Source: JBQTIP01 sp052388025
GTDB taxonomy: Bacteria; Actinomycetota; UBA4738; HRBIN12
Assembly (NCBI GenBank): GCA_052388025.1
Contig: JBQTIP010000332.1
Coordinates: forward strand, 1 to 6,698
Direction of reading: 5' to 3'
Length of the DNA: 6,698 nucleotides
Part shown: one piece after another, positions 1-5,948 of the stretch
Numbering within the stretch: the stretch's first letter is position 1
Layout: every line of letters begins with the position of its first letter
The notes under the pieces: model-generated
What the model was told of the DNA's origin: nothing
Seen by the model: only the letters and a program-made list of their open reading frames with translations
Databases searched by the model: none
Translations under genes and position numbers: made by a program

Positions 1-2
1 TG

Positions 3-969
3 GGTTCGCTCTTGGCCGGCTCCGCGCTCGCCTCCTTGCTCTTGGTGCGACGGGCAGATCGGCTCGGACGCCGGACGGTCTACGCCCTCCTGTTCGGACT
101 CATGGGCGTCTCCGGCGCCGTTTTCGCTCTGAGCGATGCCCTACCGCTGCTCATCCTCGCCGGACTCACCGCTGGCGGGCTCGGCCGGGGCGCTTACTGC
201 CGGCGGCCCAGAGGCGCTCCGCGGCATCCTGCCCGGGCTGGTCACCGACCGCCGCTGGCTCCTCGTCTATCCCGTGGTCGCGGTGGTCGGTGTGGCGCTC
301 GCGCGCGGCCTGTCGAAGCGGGTCGAGGTCCCTCGCCCGGACCCGCGAGAACGCCGCGGCCGCCTCCGAGCCTCTCGCGGTCCGGTCCTTCGGCTCGCCG
401 GGCTGTTCGCCGTGGACTCGTTCGCCGGTGGGTTCGTGGTGCAGTCCTTCCTCGTGTACTGGTTCACGGAGCGGTTCGGCGCCTCGCCTCAGCTGATGGG
501 TGCCACCCTCGCAGCGACCGGACTGATCCAGGCGGCCTCGTTCCTCGTCGCCCCTCGGATCGCCACGCGGTTCGGGCTGCTGAACACGATGGTCTTCACG
601 CACCTGCCGTCGAACCTGATCCTGATGGCGATCCCCTTCGCGCGGAGCCTGCCGGTCGCGCTCGGCCTGCTCCTGCTGCGGTATCCGCTCTCGCAGATGG
701 ACGTGCCGGCCAGGCAGGCCTACCTCGCGCTCCTTGCCGGGCGGGACGAACGGGCTGCCGCCGCGTCGGTCACCAACGCCGCCCGGACCGTGGCAAGGCC
801 CCTCAGCGCGCCGGTCGCCGGCCTCGCCGTGGCCGCTGGCGCCTCCGGCCTGCCGTTCGTGCTCGCCGGTGGGCTGAAGGCCGCCTACGACCTCGCCCTT
901 CTTACGTCGTTCCGGCACGTTCCCCCGAAGAGCCCCGAGCGGCAATCGGCACTTGCGGTTCCATCATGA
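3..969 (+). pseudogene. MFS transporter, 5'-partial, with internal deletion and frameshift
   Basis: This is the remnant of a major facilitator superfamily permease, a 12-helix secondary transporter of the inner membrane; its substrate cannot be told. The reading starts outside the window. Frame 3 gives a hydrophobic stretch with the MFS motif A core ADRLGRR (about 52-72), two helices, and ends at LILAGLT (150-170). From about 172 the family-like sequence continues in frame 1 (LAGSAGALTAGGPEALRG), then runs through clear helices to the TGA at 967-969. In homologues as I remember them, these two pieces are separated by a loop and part of the next helices, roughly 50 codons. The join therefore looks like a deletion that also shifts the frame, not a one-base error. 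The stop overlaps the start of the chrA fragment (ATGA), so the two were probably one operon. Family assignment is firm; the broken state is seen directly, but an assembly error remains possible. Confidence 0.75.
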
Positions 970-1211
970 AGACTCGCCGCGAGCGCGAAACGGTTCAGCC
1001 GGCCGTGCACGGTGTGGCATTCCGTGACGCAGCTCGGCTCTGGATCCGGCTCGGGATGATCAACTTCGGCGCGCCGACGGGCCAGATCGCGATCATGCAT
1101 CACGAGTCTCAACGAGGGTGCGATGACTCTCCTCGCCGACATCCTCCGGATCCGGCGGCGCCGCGCCCGAGGCTTACGGCCTGTAGGCAGCCCGTCGTCG
1201 TGTTCATGTGA
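966..1211 (+). pseudogene. chrA: Truncated chromate transporter (ChrA-like) N-terminus
   Basis: ChrA proteins are inner-membrane permeases of the CHR family that export chromate. An ATG at 966-968 overlaps the stop of the preceding MFS gene as ATGA, indicating translational coupling. The first 47 residues contain FRDAARLWIRLGMINFG followed by APTGQIAIMHHE, which matches the conserved ChrA start (helix, FGGP-AGQIA, MHxE), with FGAP in place of FGGP. Normally this is followed by a long stretch of some 350 or more residues. Here similarity ends abruptly near 1106, and the frame then reads low-complexity Arg/Pro-rich sequence to a TGA at 1209-1211. The downstream 100 bases contain no further ChrA piece in any frame that I can recognise. 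Family recognition rests on a short segment. A 3' deletion removing nearly the whole gene is the simplest reading. Confidence 0.6.
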
Positions 1212-1267
1212 AGAATGAGTTGCCGCGTGCCGCGGGCGCACCCCATCTGAGATACGGTCCGAACGCC

Positions 1268-1444
1268 ATGGCGAAGGACGGCCCGCCGCTCGAGAGCGTT
1301 GAGGACCTGAGCGAGGAGGAGCGAGTTGTGCTGCTCCGTGTCGCCGAAGTGTTGCGCCGAATCGAATTCGGCACGGTGCTCCTCGTCGTGCAGGACGGCA
1401 AGGTCGTCCAGATCGAGATGGCCGAGAAGTTCCGCTTGCGATGA
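1268..1444 (+). CDS. DUF2292 / YezD-family small protein
   Basis: This is a 58-residue soluble protein of the uncharacterised DUF2292 (YezD-like) family. The C-terminal half carries the family core, RRIEFGTVLLVVQDGKVVQI followed by EMAEKFRLR (residues 30-58). It resembles the RFGSVTIVIQDGKVVQIE pattern of known members and is preceded by a predicted helix (13-30) rich in Glu, Leu and Val. I chose the ATG at 1268 because it gives the usual family length. An in-frame GTG at 1208 would add 20 residues with no family likeness. No Shine-Dalgarno sequence is evident. A TACGGT hexamer at 1253-1258, nine bases before the ATG, could be the -10 of a near-leaderless transcript, but no convincing -35 accompanies it. 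Molecular function is unknown. From memory, relatives often lie beside sulfate or sulfonate uptake genes, and this one sits directly upstream of such a locus on the same strand. Confidence 0.82.
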   Translation: MAKDGPPLESVEDLSEEERVVLLRVAEVLRRIEFGTVLLVVQDGKVVQIEMAEKFRLR

Positions 1445-1454
1445 CGCCGGCTCG

Positions 1455-1484
1455 TTGACACACCGCGGTGACCGTCGATAGGAT
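1455..1484 (+). promoter_or_regulatory. Sigma-70 type promoter for the sulfonate transporter operon, with palindrome in the spacer
   Basis: A perfect TTGACA -35 hexamer (1455-1460) is followed after 18 bases by TAGGAT (1479-1484), an actinobacterial-style -10 of the TAnnnT class. Transcription would start near 1491, about 90 bases before the ssuA-like ATG. The spacer starts with a perfect 10-bp palindrome, CACCGCGGTG (1461-1470), touching the -35 box, where a repressor would block polymerase. The promoter begins 10 bases after the DUF2292 stop, so the transporter can be expressed independently of that gene. Hexamers are seen directly; activity is inferred. Confidence 0.62.
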
Positions 1485-1493
1485 TCGACGCGT

Positions 1494-1523
1494 TCGGCTG
1501 ACCAGACATCGGCTGACCAGACA
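1494..1523 (+). repeat. Perfect 15-bp tandem direct repeat in the transporter leader
   Basis: The 15-mer TCGGCTGACCAGACA occurs twice back to back (1494-1508 and 1509-1523) without a mismatch. It lies immediately downstream of the predicted transcription start and seven bases ahead of the terminator hairpin. The second copy merges into CCAG-ACAA-CTGG (1517-1528), a small inverted repeat that could form a 4-bp hairpin. The first CCAG (1502-1505) could pair with the same CTGG instead. The unit may be a tandem operator for a DNA-binding regulator or a repeated site in the leader RNA. I do not recognise it as a named motif. Confidence 0.75.
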
Positions 1524-1529
1524 ACTGGA

Positions 1530-1559
1530 GGCCGCGGCACATCCGTGTCGCGGCCTTTT
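1530..1559 (+). terminator. Intrinsic terminator / attenuator ahead of the ssuA-like gene
   Basis: GGCCGCGGCAC (1530-1540), loop ATCC (1541-1544) and GTGTCGCGGCC (1545-1555) form an 11-bp stem with a single G-U pair. Four T (1556-1559) follow directly, and another T run comes a few bases later. This is the form of a Rho-independent terminator, but it lies between the promoter and the ribosome binding site (AGGAGG, 1571-1576) of the first structural gene. It would cut transcription after about 65-70 nt unless relieved, so it reads as an attenuator. It could alternatively end a transcript coming from the DUF2292 gene. I find no plausible ATG-started leader peptide between 1491 and 1530. Confidence 0.65.
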
Positions 1560-1581
1560 CGCGTTTCGAGAGGAGGTTCGG

Positions 1582-2619
1582 ATGCGCAAGGCGATGCTCG
1601 CGCTCGCCGCGATCGCCCTCGTCGCCGGTGGCTGCGCAAGCTCCGAGTCCAAAGCCCAGGGTCAAGAAGGCGTACTGCGCCTCGGCATCTTCCCGAACCT
1701 GACGCATGCGCCGGGATACGTGGCGCTCGAGCAGGGCATCCTCGAGGACACGCTCGCGCCGACGAGGGTCGAGGTGACGTACTTCAACTCGGGTTCGGAC
1801 GCGAGCACGGCGATCCTGTCGGGCTCCATCGATGCGACATACATCGGACCGGGACCGGCGTCGTCGCTGTATCTGCAGTCAGACGGAGGCGTTGCGGTCG
1901 TGTCCGGCGTGACGGCCGGCGGCGCCTCCTTCGTCGTCCGCGAGGGGGCGGGGATCGAGTCGCCGGGCGACCTGGCAGGCAAGAAGGTTGCCGTCCCGGG
2001 CTACGCGAACACGCAGGACGTCGCCCTGCGTACGTGGCTCCACGAGCAGGGGCTGAAGGCGAACGACGAGGGAGGTGACGTGTCGATCGCGGCGATCGAC
2101 AACGCTGAGCTGCTCGGTCTGTTCAGCCGAGGCCAGCTCGATGGTGCATGGGAACCGGAGCCGTGGCCGAGCGTGCTGATCGCTGAGGGCGTCGCCGAGC
2201 CGTTTGTCGAGGAAGCCGACCTGTGGCCGGACGGCCAGTTCGTGACCACGGTCCTGCTCGCGAACACGACGTACATGGAGGCGAACTCCGACGTCGTCGC
2301 GAAGCTCGTGGAGGCCAACGTTGAGGCCATTCGCGCGATCGAGGAGGATCCGGACGCGGCCAAAGCGGCGGCGCAGGCCGGGCTGCTCAAAGCCGGGGCA
2401 CCCTCCCTCGACCAGTCCGTCGTCGACGCGGCGTGGGACAAGCTCACGTTCACGTGGGACCCGGTGGCGCCGAGCCTGATGCAGGGTGCGGCCGACGCCT
2501 ACTCGCTCGGCTACCTCGAGACGGAGCCCCTCGACCTCACCGGCCTGTTCCAGCTCGCCGACCTGAACGACGTCCTTACGGGGATGGACGTCCCGGTGAT
2601 CCAGGTGGTGGCGCCATGA
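1582..2619 (+). CDS. ssuA: ABC transporter substrate-binding lipoprotein, NitT/TauT (sulfonate) family
   Basis: This is the extracytoplasmic, lipid-anchored receptor of an importer for aliphatic sulfonates or a related small anion. The 345-residue product opens with a lipoprotein signal: MRK, a hydrophobic core, then VAGGC with the lipidated Cys at residue 18. The Ala at -3 is slightly atypical. The mature part starts near VLRLGIFPNLTHAPGYVALE (31-50), the family's hallmark first strand and ligand loop. Next come the Asn-Ser-Gly segment (69-71), YIGPGPA (87-93) and LAGKKVAVPG (131-140), as in SsuA/TauA/NrtA proteins. Length is normal. The ATG at 1582 is supported by AGGAGG at 1571-1576 with a 5-base spacer; an upstream in-frame GTG at 1468 would run through the promoter and terminator. 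It is first in an operon and overlaps the ATPase gene by ATGA. The ligand is inferred: taurine, nitrate or a pyrimidine precursor are alternatives. Confidence 0.88.
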   Translation: MRKAMLALAAIALVAGGCASSESKAQGQEGVLRLGIFPNLTHAPGYVALEQGILEDTLAPTRVEVTYFNSGSDASTAILSGSIDATYIGPGPASSLYLQSDGGVAVVSGVTAGGASFVVREGAGIESPGDLAGKKVAVPGYANTQDVALRTWLHEQGLKANDEGGDVSIAAIDNAELLGLFSRGQLDGAWEPEPWPSVLIAEGVAEPFVEEADLWPDGQFVTTVLLANTTYMEANSDVVAKLVEANVEAIRAIEEDPDAAKAAAQAGLLKAGAPSLDQSVVDAAWDKLTFTWDPVAPSLMQGAADAYSLGYLETEPLDLTGLFQLADLNDVLTGMDVPVIQVVAP

Positions 2620-3449
2620 GACCGGAGCTCTCCGTCGTACAGGTGCCGGCCTTCGGCGACGGCACCCCCAAGCTCTCGGCGCGGGGCGTCTCCAAGACCT
2701 TCCGGAACCAGCGCGGCCACGCGGTCCGCGCCCTCGGTGAGGTCGAGCTCGATGTCGCGCCGGGCGAGTTCGTCTGCCTGATCGGGCCCTCGGGCTGCGG
2801 TAAGTCGACGCTGCTGAACCTGTTCGCGGGGCTCGACCGTCCCGATACCGGCGCGCTCTTCATCGACGGCCGTCGGATCACGGCGCCGGGCCCCGACCGT
2901 GCCGTGCTGTTCCAAGACCCTGCGCTGTTCCCGTGGCTGAGCGTTCGTCGAAACGTGGAGTTCGCGCTCGAGCTCATCGGCACGCCGAAGGACGAGCGCG
3001 GCGACCTCGCGATGCATTGGCTTCGGCGTGTCCATCTCGGCCGTTTCGCCAATGCTCAGCCACACGAGCTGTCGGGTGGGATGCGGTCCCGGGCGGCCCT
3101 TGCGCGGGCGCTCGCATGTCGGCCCCAGGTGTTGCTTGCCGACGAGCCGTTCGCGGCGCTCGACGCTCAGACACGCGAGATCCTCCAGCGCGAGCTTCAG
3201 GAGGTGTGGTCGGAGGTTCGCAACACCTTCATCTTCGTCACTCACAACGTCCGGGAGGCGGTCTTCCTCGCCGATCGCGTGGTCCTGATGTCGGCGCCCC
3301 CCGGCACGTTCGTGGCGGAGCACCGAATCACGGCGCCGCGCCCCCGCGAGTTCGAGGACGTCCTGCTCACGAAGGTGGTCGTCGACATCCACGACCATCT
3401 GCTGAAGGAGGTGGAGAAGGTTGTCGAGCGCGAGCGCGAGTTGGTCTAG
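2616..3449 (+). CDS. ssuB: ABC transporter ATP-binding protein, SsuB/TauB type
   Basis: This is the cytoplasmic ATPase that powers the importer, working as a dimer on the permease. The 277-residue sequence has all expected motifs in order: Walker A GPSGCGKST (57-65), Q-loop FQDPALFPW (99-107), signature LSGGMRSR (152-159), Walker B VLLADEP (172-178), D-loop ALDA (181-184) and switch His in VTHN (His 210). The FQDPxLFPW and LSGGM forms are typical of the nitrate/sulfonate/taurine importer ATPases. One small oddity is Ser where the signature usually reads LSGGMRQR. The start is the ATG at 2616, overlapping the receptor gene's TGA (ATGA), which couples translation. An in-frame extension upstream would only read through that gene. 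The N-terminal 20 residues before the ATPase fold are variable. The C-terminus has a long charged helix (about 255-277) that also encodes the start of the permease gene. Confidence 0.92.
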   Translation: MRPELSVVQVPAFGDGTPKLSARGVSKTFRNQRGHAVRALGEVELDVAPGEFVCLIGPSGCGKSTLLNLFAGLDRPDTGALFIDGRRITAPGPDRAVLFQDPALFPWLSVRRNVEFALELIGTPKDERGDLAMHWLRRVHLGRFANAQPHELSGGMRSRAALARALACRPQVLLADEPFAALDAQTREILQRELQEVWSEVRNTFIFVTHNVREAVFLADRVVLMSAPPGTFVAEHRITAPRPREFEDVLLTKVVVDIHDHLLKEVEKVVERERELV

Positions 3450-4230
3450 GGTCGCCCGTCAGGTCTGGCCGCGCGCCGCTGCGATCGGGGGCCTGCTCCT
3501 TCTCTGGTGGGCAGTGACCGCGACCGGCTTCTTCACGCCCAGCGTTCTCCCGGCGCCGGGCGACGTGCTGCGCGCGTTCGTCGAGAACTTCGCGCAACCG
3601 CATCCGCCGCGGGAGTCGATCCTCGCGGCGACGCAGGCGAGCGCGACTCGCCTTGTGGTCGGGTTGGCGATCGGGATCGTGGTGGGCACCGGTCTCGGTC
3701 TGGCGATGGCGTCCTCGGCGGTGATCCAGAGGAGCATCGGTAGCCTGATGTCGGGACTCCAGGCTCTGCCGTCGATCTCGTGGCTGCCGCTTGCGATCCT
3801 CTGGTTCGGCCTGACCGAGCGGGCGATCATGTTCGTGGTCATCATCGCCTCGATCCCGGCGGTGGCCATCGCGTCCGCATCAAGCATCCGGCTCGTCCCG
3901 CCGCTCCTGGTCCGCGCGGGGCGGACACTCGGGGCGAAGCGCTCGACGCTCTACCGCCGCGTTGTGCTTCCTGCCGCCGTGCCCGGGTACGTTGCGGGCC
4001 TGCAGTCGGCATGGGCGCTCGGTTGGCGGGCGCTCATGGCGGGAGAGCTGATCTCGACGGGCGGAAAGGGCCTCGGTCATCTGCTCGATGCGAACCGCCA
4101 GGCCATCCTGATCTCGAACATTTTCGCCGTGATGCTGATGATCATCATCGTCGGCATGGCGGTCGAGGCGATGTTTGGCATCGTCGAGCGCCGGGTCCGG
4201 AGCCGGCGAGGGCTCCTCGCCACGGCGTAA
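3421..4230 (+). CDS. ssuC: ABC transporter permease, SsuC/TauC type
   Basis: This is the membrane subunit forming the substrate channel of the importer. It is 269 residues long, with predicted helices near 19-36, 77-98, 113-130, 136-152, 190-209 and 232-254. The EAA loop that docks on the ATPase is visible at about 166-188 (AGRTLGAKRSTLYRRVVLP: conserved Gly and the terminal LP). SISWLPLAILWFG (118-130) is characteristic of the NitT/TauT permease family. The start is TTG at 3421: no ATG or GTG lies in frame nearby, AAGGAGG at 3405-3411 precedes it by nine bases, and the length fits the family. The gene overlaps the ATPase gene by 29 nt, so the three transporter genes form one tightly coupled unit. 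The positively charged C-terminus (RRVRSRR) is expected for a cytoplasmic tail. No desulfonating enzyme gene follows in this window. Confidence 0.9.
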   Translation: MSSASASWSRVARQVWPRAAAIGGLLLLWWAVTATGFFTPSVLPAPGDVLRAFVENFAQPHPPRESILAATQASATRLVVGLAIGIVVGTGLGLAMASSAVIQRSIGSLMSGLQALPSISWLPLAILWFGLTERAIMFVVIIASIPAVAIASASSIRLVPPLLVRAGRTLGAKRSTLYRRVVLPAAVPGYVAGLQSAWALGWRALMAGELISTGGKGLGHLLDANRQAILISNIFAVMLMIIIVGMAVEAMFGIVERRVRSRRGLLATA

Positions 4231-4625
4231 CGCCTGCGCCCGGAGCGTCGGCGACTGGGAGACGGGCGGCGCGGCGAGGGCTTCGGCGCGGGCGCTCTCG
4301 GTGAGGCGCTCTCGGAGGGTCTCAGGTCCGCCGAGCGACGTGCTCACACTGGAGATCCACGTCGCTGATGAGGGTGTGGAGCCGCGCGAAAAGGTCTTGC
4401 CAGGAGTTCGAATACCGCCCCGTTGGGACTACGATCACAAGACCGCAGGTCAGCGGCCCCGTCTGCGACTCTGATGGCCTGTAAGCGAAGAGGCTGGCGC
4501 CCCCCGACCCCGCAGATTTCCCGCACGAGCGGCGCTTGAGCGCCGCCGCGACCTCTTCCGCGCCGCCCCCAAGCGCTCGGCGATCTCCGCGTCGAAGCGC
4601 TAGGCGACCCATGAACCCGCTCTGG
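4231..4625. other. Intergenic stretch between convergent genes; no supported gene
   Basis: This 395-base interval lies between the permease stop and the toxin stop, which face each other. An open frame on the minus strand (4612 to 4322, 96 codons) has no start signal, no recognisable family and an Arg/Ala-rich first half, so I do not call it. The clearest structure is a perfect 7-bp stem with a TTGA loop at 4529-4546 (GCGGCGC/GCGCCGC). It has no T run on either side, so it is at best a weak bidirectional terminator. GCGCTCTCGG is also repeated twice near 4290-4320. The stretch may be decayed sequence at the edge of the toxin-antitoxin module. Confidence 0.5.
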
Positions 4626-5315
4626 TCACTGAGACGGCGTAGAAGGCTGCTCCTCCGATTCGGCCAGCACGCGTTCTAAGGCCTCGACGACCGCACTGCT
4701 CAATCCCCGCAGGCGCTGACGCTCCGCACGATCCAGCTGAAGGTCCGCCAGAAATGTGAAGACGTCGCGAACCGCGGCTACGACCTGCAGACCCGAGGCC
4801 TCGGACGCGCGCAGGACCCCTGCCACATCATCAGGGGCGATATCTTGCTGCAGCAATCGCCATATCTCCATTCGGTCCTTCTCGCCAGGCTCACTGTCAG
4901 GTCTGTCGAGTAGGGCGGCAAACTTTGTCGCCAGATGAGCAGGCAGCGCGAGGAGCAGCCATCCATCGACTCTTTCGGCGTGTGGCGGCAATGCTTCGAC
5001 CCGGAGCTTGAGCCTGCTTCCCAGGCGAGACTGATACGGGACGTACAGGTCCAGGTGGATTCGCTCGAACTCGGCGCGCCACTTCTTCCCCCCCATGTGG
5101 GTCGACGCGGTGACGGGCCCGTACCTCTTCTCGATGAGGGAGAGGACTTCCGGCCCGACGATCACGTCGATGTCGTGACTCTGCACTACGCCGATCCGAG
5201 CCCAGCTCGCCCATCCCCCGATGAGGACGGCGTCTTGGAAGTCATCCAGAAACTGATCGAGCACCCGGCGGCTAGCGTCGGTGTACTCCGCGGGATAAAA
5301 CTCTTCAGGCGACAC
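4626..5315 (-). CDS. Nucleotidyltransferase toxin, AbiEii/MenT-like
   Basis: This is the predicted toxin of a type IV-like toxin-antitoxin pair. AbiEii/MenT proteins are nucleotidyltransferases that, in characterised cases, modify tRNA acceptor ends or otherwise use NTPs to stop growth. The 229-residue protein shows a DNA polymerase beta-type core: LIGGWASWARIG (31-42) with the GG motif, SHDIDVIV (46-53) with Asp 48 and Asp 50, and a third acidic residue, Asp 89, in HLDLYVP. A later helix, KFAALLDRPDSE (131-142), with GEKDRMEIWRLL (144-155) has the Lys...Arg...Lys-Asp pattern of the family. It is shorter than many AbiEii proteins. The start is GTG at 5315, inside the antitoxin gene (11-nt overlap), with only a weak GAAG upstream, which suggests coupled translation. 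The Gln/Glu/Ser-rich tail (219-229) is probably disordered. Catalytic residues look intact; the target is unknown. A resistance-type nucleotidyltransferase is a less likely alternative. Confidence 0.8.
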   Translation of the reverse strand: MSPEEFYPAEYTDASRRVLDQFLDDFQDAVLIGGWASWARIGVVQSHDIDVIVGPEVLSLIEKRYGPVTASTHMGGKKWRAEFERIHLDLYVPYQSRLGSRLKLRVEALPPHAERVDGWLLLALPAHLATKFAALLDRPDSEPGEKDRMEIWRLLQQDIAPDDVAGVLRASEASGLQVVAAVRDVFTFLADLQLDRAERQRLRGLSSAVVEALERVLAESEEQPSTPSQ

Positions 5316-5913
5316 TAACTTCGAGGATCTGAGCGTTCAAGGCCGACACGAACCGCGCCGCAGGCCACCCGGGGACGTTGAATAGATCGGCGTAAGCCTG
5401 GGGCAACGGAGTCACTCTCCCATAGCGACGGAGCAGAGGGTCAGGCTCGAGAACCATGACCAGCGTATCCCCGGGCTGAGCCTCCCGGACCGAGCTTGGG
5501 AGGTCGAAGGGGTCCCCGTAGCACAGGACGCGATCGTAGCCAGAGATGAAGTTCCCCCCTTGCTGCGATACGACTGCCCCGAATCCGCCGAGCACGAAGC
5601 GGTCAGCCGGCACTAGCCTTTCCACCTCTGGGGCAGGAAGGCTCACGGCGTATTCCGCCAGCAGGTCCCTTCGAAGGTTCCTATGGCCGGCCCACAAGAG
5701 CAGGAATCGATCCGGACCGATTACCCGAACGCCGCCCCCTCCCCGAATCTGCACAGCACCCATGTCCGCAGGCCGCTGAAGCGCCTTGTGAACCGTGGAC
5801 ACGCCAAATCCGAGCTCGTTGGCCAGGGCGGTCAATGAAGCGTGCCGCCGATTCCCGAGCTCGAAACTCGCCACGAGGAGATGGCGCCAGACCTGTTCCG
5901 TCTTCGTCAGCAT
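5305..5913 (-). CDS. Winged-helix antitoxin, AbiEi-like
   Basis: This is the predicted antitoxin and autorepressor of the pair. Its 202 residues contain an N-terminal winged helix-turn-helix (about 1-67): SLTALANELGFGVSTVHKAL (26-45) is the helix-turn-helix, followed by a Gly-rich wing (GAVQIRGGGGVRVIG). The remainder is a larger mixed domain ending in TPLPQAYADLFNVPGWPAARF (168-188), the Pro-Gln-x-Tyr-x-Asp-Leu pattern followed by Pro-Gly and Ala that is common in AbiEi-like antitoxins. The gene order (winged-helix gene first, nucleotidyltransferase second, overlapping) is that of AbiE and MenAT loci. The ATG at 5911-5913 lies six bases after a good -10 box, implying a leaderless mRNA. In characterised AbiE systems the antitoxin binds inverted repeats in its own promoter, and a candidate lies here at 5931-5979. 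The exact family is uncertain because I cannot search. Confidence 0.75.
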   Translation of the reverse strand: MLTKTEQVWRHLLVASFELGNRRHASLTALANELGFGVSTVHKALQRPADMGAVQIRGGGGVRVIGPDRFLLLWAGHRNLRRDLLAEYAVSLPAPEVERLVPADRFVLGGFGAVVSQQGGNFISGYDRVLCYGDPFDLPSSVREAQPGDTLVMVLEPDPLLRRYGRVTPLPQAYADLFNVPGWPAARFVSALNAQILEVSVA

Positions 5914-5948
5914 GCGCCAAGTCTACGTCTTCCACTTATTGATGTAAA
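5914..5948 (-). promoter_or_regulatory. Leaderless promoter of the toxin-antitoxin operon
   Basis: Read on the minus strand, TTTACA (5948-5943, five of six matches to TTGACA) is followed after exactly 17 bases by TAGACT (5925-5920, TAnnnT class). Six bases later comes the antitoxin ATG. This places the transcription start on or next to the start codon, as in leaderless actinobacterial genes, and explains the absence of a Shine-Dalgarno sequence. Confidence 0.68.

Noticed and set aside
166..945. Long minus-strand open frame opposite the MFS remnant
   Set aside because: Arg/Glu/Gly-rich shadow of a GC-rich gene; the plus strand carries the family-like membrane segments.
12..1211. A single open frame of 399 codons on the plus strand
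   Set aside because: It strings together the MFS start, about 800 bases of out-of-frame Arg/Pro-rich reading over the real MFS frame, and the chrA fragment. It is not one protein.
1468..1581. Upstream GTG start for the substrate-binding protein
   Set aside because: It would translate the promoter, tandem repeat and terminator. The ATG at 1582 has a perfect ribosome binding site and begins a lipoprotein signal.
1455..1581. SAM-IV or another known sulfur riboswitch ahead of the transporter
   Set aside because: The leader is only about 90 nt and does not show the multi-stem layout of SAM riboswitches I know; only one strong stem, the terminator, is present.
885..1707. Several overlapping minus-strand open frames across the chrA fragment, DUF2292 and leader region
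   Set aside because: Arg/Ser-rich low-complexity products with no family likeness; they lie over plus-strand signals that make sense.
2433..2615. Upstream start for the ATPase gene
   Set aside because: The extension lies wholly inside the receptor gene and lacks any ATPase likeness; the ATGA overlap at 2616 fits.
4529..4546. Perfect 7-bp hairpin as a bidirectional terminator
   Set aside because: No T run on either strand; in such GC-rich sequence a 7-bp stem can occur by chance.
4322..4612. Minus-strand open frame of 96 codons between the convergent genes
   Set aside because: No family, no ribosome binding site, Arg/Ala-rich first half. I kept it only as part of the intergenic note.
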